Shown piece after piece: positions 52,787 through 53,003 of a stretch of DNA of 53,003 bases. The stretch is from positions 1 to 53,003 of the forward strand of contig DASPOR010000204.1 of the NCBI GenBank assembly GCA_035625915.1, in the 5' to 3' direction. Position 1 is the first letter of the stretch. Every line of letters begins with the position of its first letter. This DNA comes from Alphaproteobacteria bacterium (GTDB taxonomy: Bacteria; Pseudomonadota; Alphaproteobacteria; JACZXZ01). The position numbers were made by a program, and so were the translations under genes. The notes under the pieces are model-generated. The model searched no databases. It saw only the letters and a program-made list of their open reading frames with translations, and had not been told where the DNA came from.

Positions 52787-53003
52787 ATGGCACGCGCATT
52801 CATATTCCCCGGGCAAGGGTCCCAAGCGGTAGGCATGGGCCGAGAGCTTTTCGAGAGCTTCGAGAGTGCCCGGCTCGTTTTCGGAGAGGTGGACGAAGCG
52901 CTCAAGCAAAAGCTTTCGAAGCTCATGTTCGAGGGACCGGAAAGCGAGCTCACGCTCACCGAGAACGCACAACCAGCACTCATGACCGTAAGCCTTGCGG
53001 TAT
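52787..53003 (+). CDS. fabD: Malonyl-CoA:ACP transacylase, truncated by the window end
   Basis: The first 72 codons of FabD are present; the reading frame is open to the window edge. The N-terminus MARAFIFPGQGSQAVGMG is diagnostic of the family, followed by FGEVDEAL and LTENAQPALMTVSLAV, the helix leading toward the catalytic GHSLG serine motif, which lies beyond the window. FabD loads malonyl groups onto acyl carrier protein for fatty acid synthesis. It diverges from rpsF, the usual alphaproteobacterial arrangement, where fabG and acpP normally follow. Confidence 0.93.
   Translation, partial: MARAFIFPGQGSQAVGMGRELFESFESARLVFGEVDEALKQKLSKLMFEGPESELTLTENAQPALMTVSLAV

Overview
This window is high-GC, gene-dense bacterial DNA that looks like a chromosome segment from an alphaproteobacterium. 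The evidence is the gene order rpsF-rpsR-rplI / dnaB / alr / radA / cvpA / purF with fabD diverging from rpsF, a DUF2794 gene, the yfgM-like/bamB/der block, and a RuBisCO-like protein followed by a cupin that resemble the Rhodospirillum rubrum pair. The genus cannot be fixed from the sequence. No phage, integrase, complete insertion sequence or CRISPR array was seen.

Left part (1-23.6 kb) is mostly accessory metabolism. It opens with a RuBisCO-like protein, a cupin methylsulfurylase candidate and a small unknown protein (MTA-isoprenoid shunt type), then an MHS-type transporter. A minus-strand cupin/alpha-beta hydrolase pair, a membrane class III cyclase and a CBS-BON protein follow. A plus-strand run of GMC oxidoreductase, DadA-like FAD oxidoreductase, trimethylamine-dehydrogenase-family flavoprotein and M20 peptidase (7.1-13.6 kb) looks like a catabolic cluster for an unidentified amine. 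Next come a cyclase fused to a sulfatase-modifying-factor-like domain, a DUF4399 protein, a 2-oxoglutarate/Fe(II) oxygenase, a ClC channel, an M19 dipeptidase-like protein, a methyltransferase, a small lipoprotein and an EamA transporter.

The middle (24-40.3 kb) is housekeeping: tRNA-Gln(CUG), ppx/gppA, rlmE, guaB, rsmB, a GNAT gene and guaA. A looser region holds an SDR, a SnoaL-like protein, hypothetical genes, a structured RNA candidate and a cold-shock gene. A zinc-ribbon protein, DUF2794, a YfgM-like protein, bamB and der complete this part.

The right part (40.4-53 kb) is a minus-strand block. In transcription order it is rpsF-rpsR-rplI, then cfa, dnaB, alr, mlaE-like, mlaF-like, radA, cvpA, purF and an SDR. 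It couples ribosomal protein supply, replication, cell-wall D-alanine, lipid transport, DNA repair and purine synthesis. The truncated fabD at the right edge runs the other way from a clear sigma70-type promoter.

The points most worth a second look are the TMADH-family enzyme whose substrate-site residues are largely replaced, the unknown small protein next to the RuBisCO-like/cupin pair, the cyclase-SUMF1 fusion lacking the formylglycine-generating cysteines, and the multi-stem RNA candidate upstream of the cold-shock gene.
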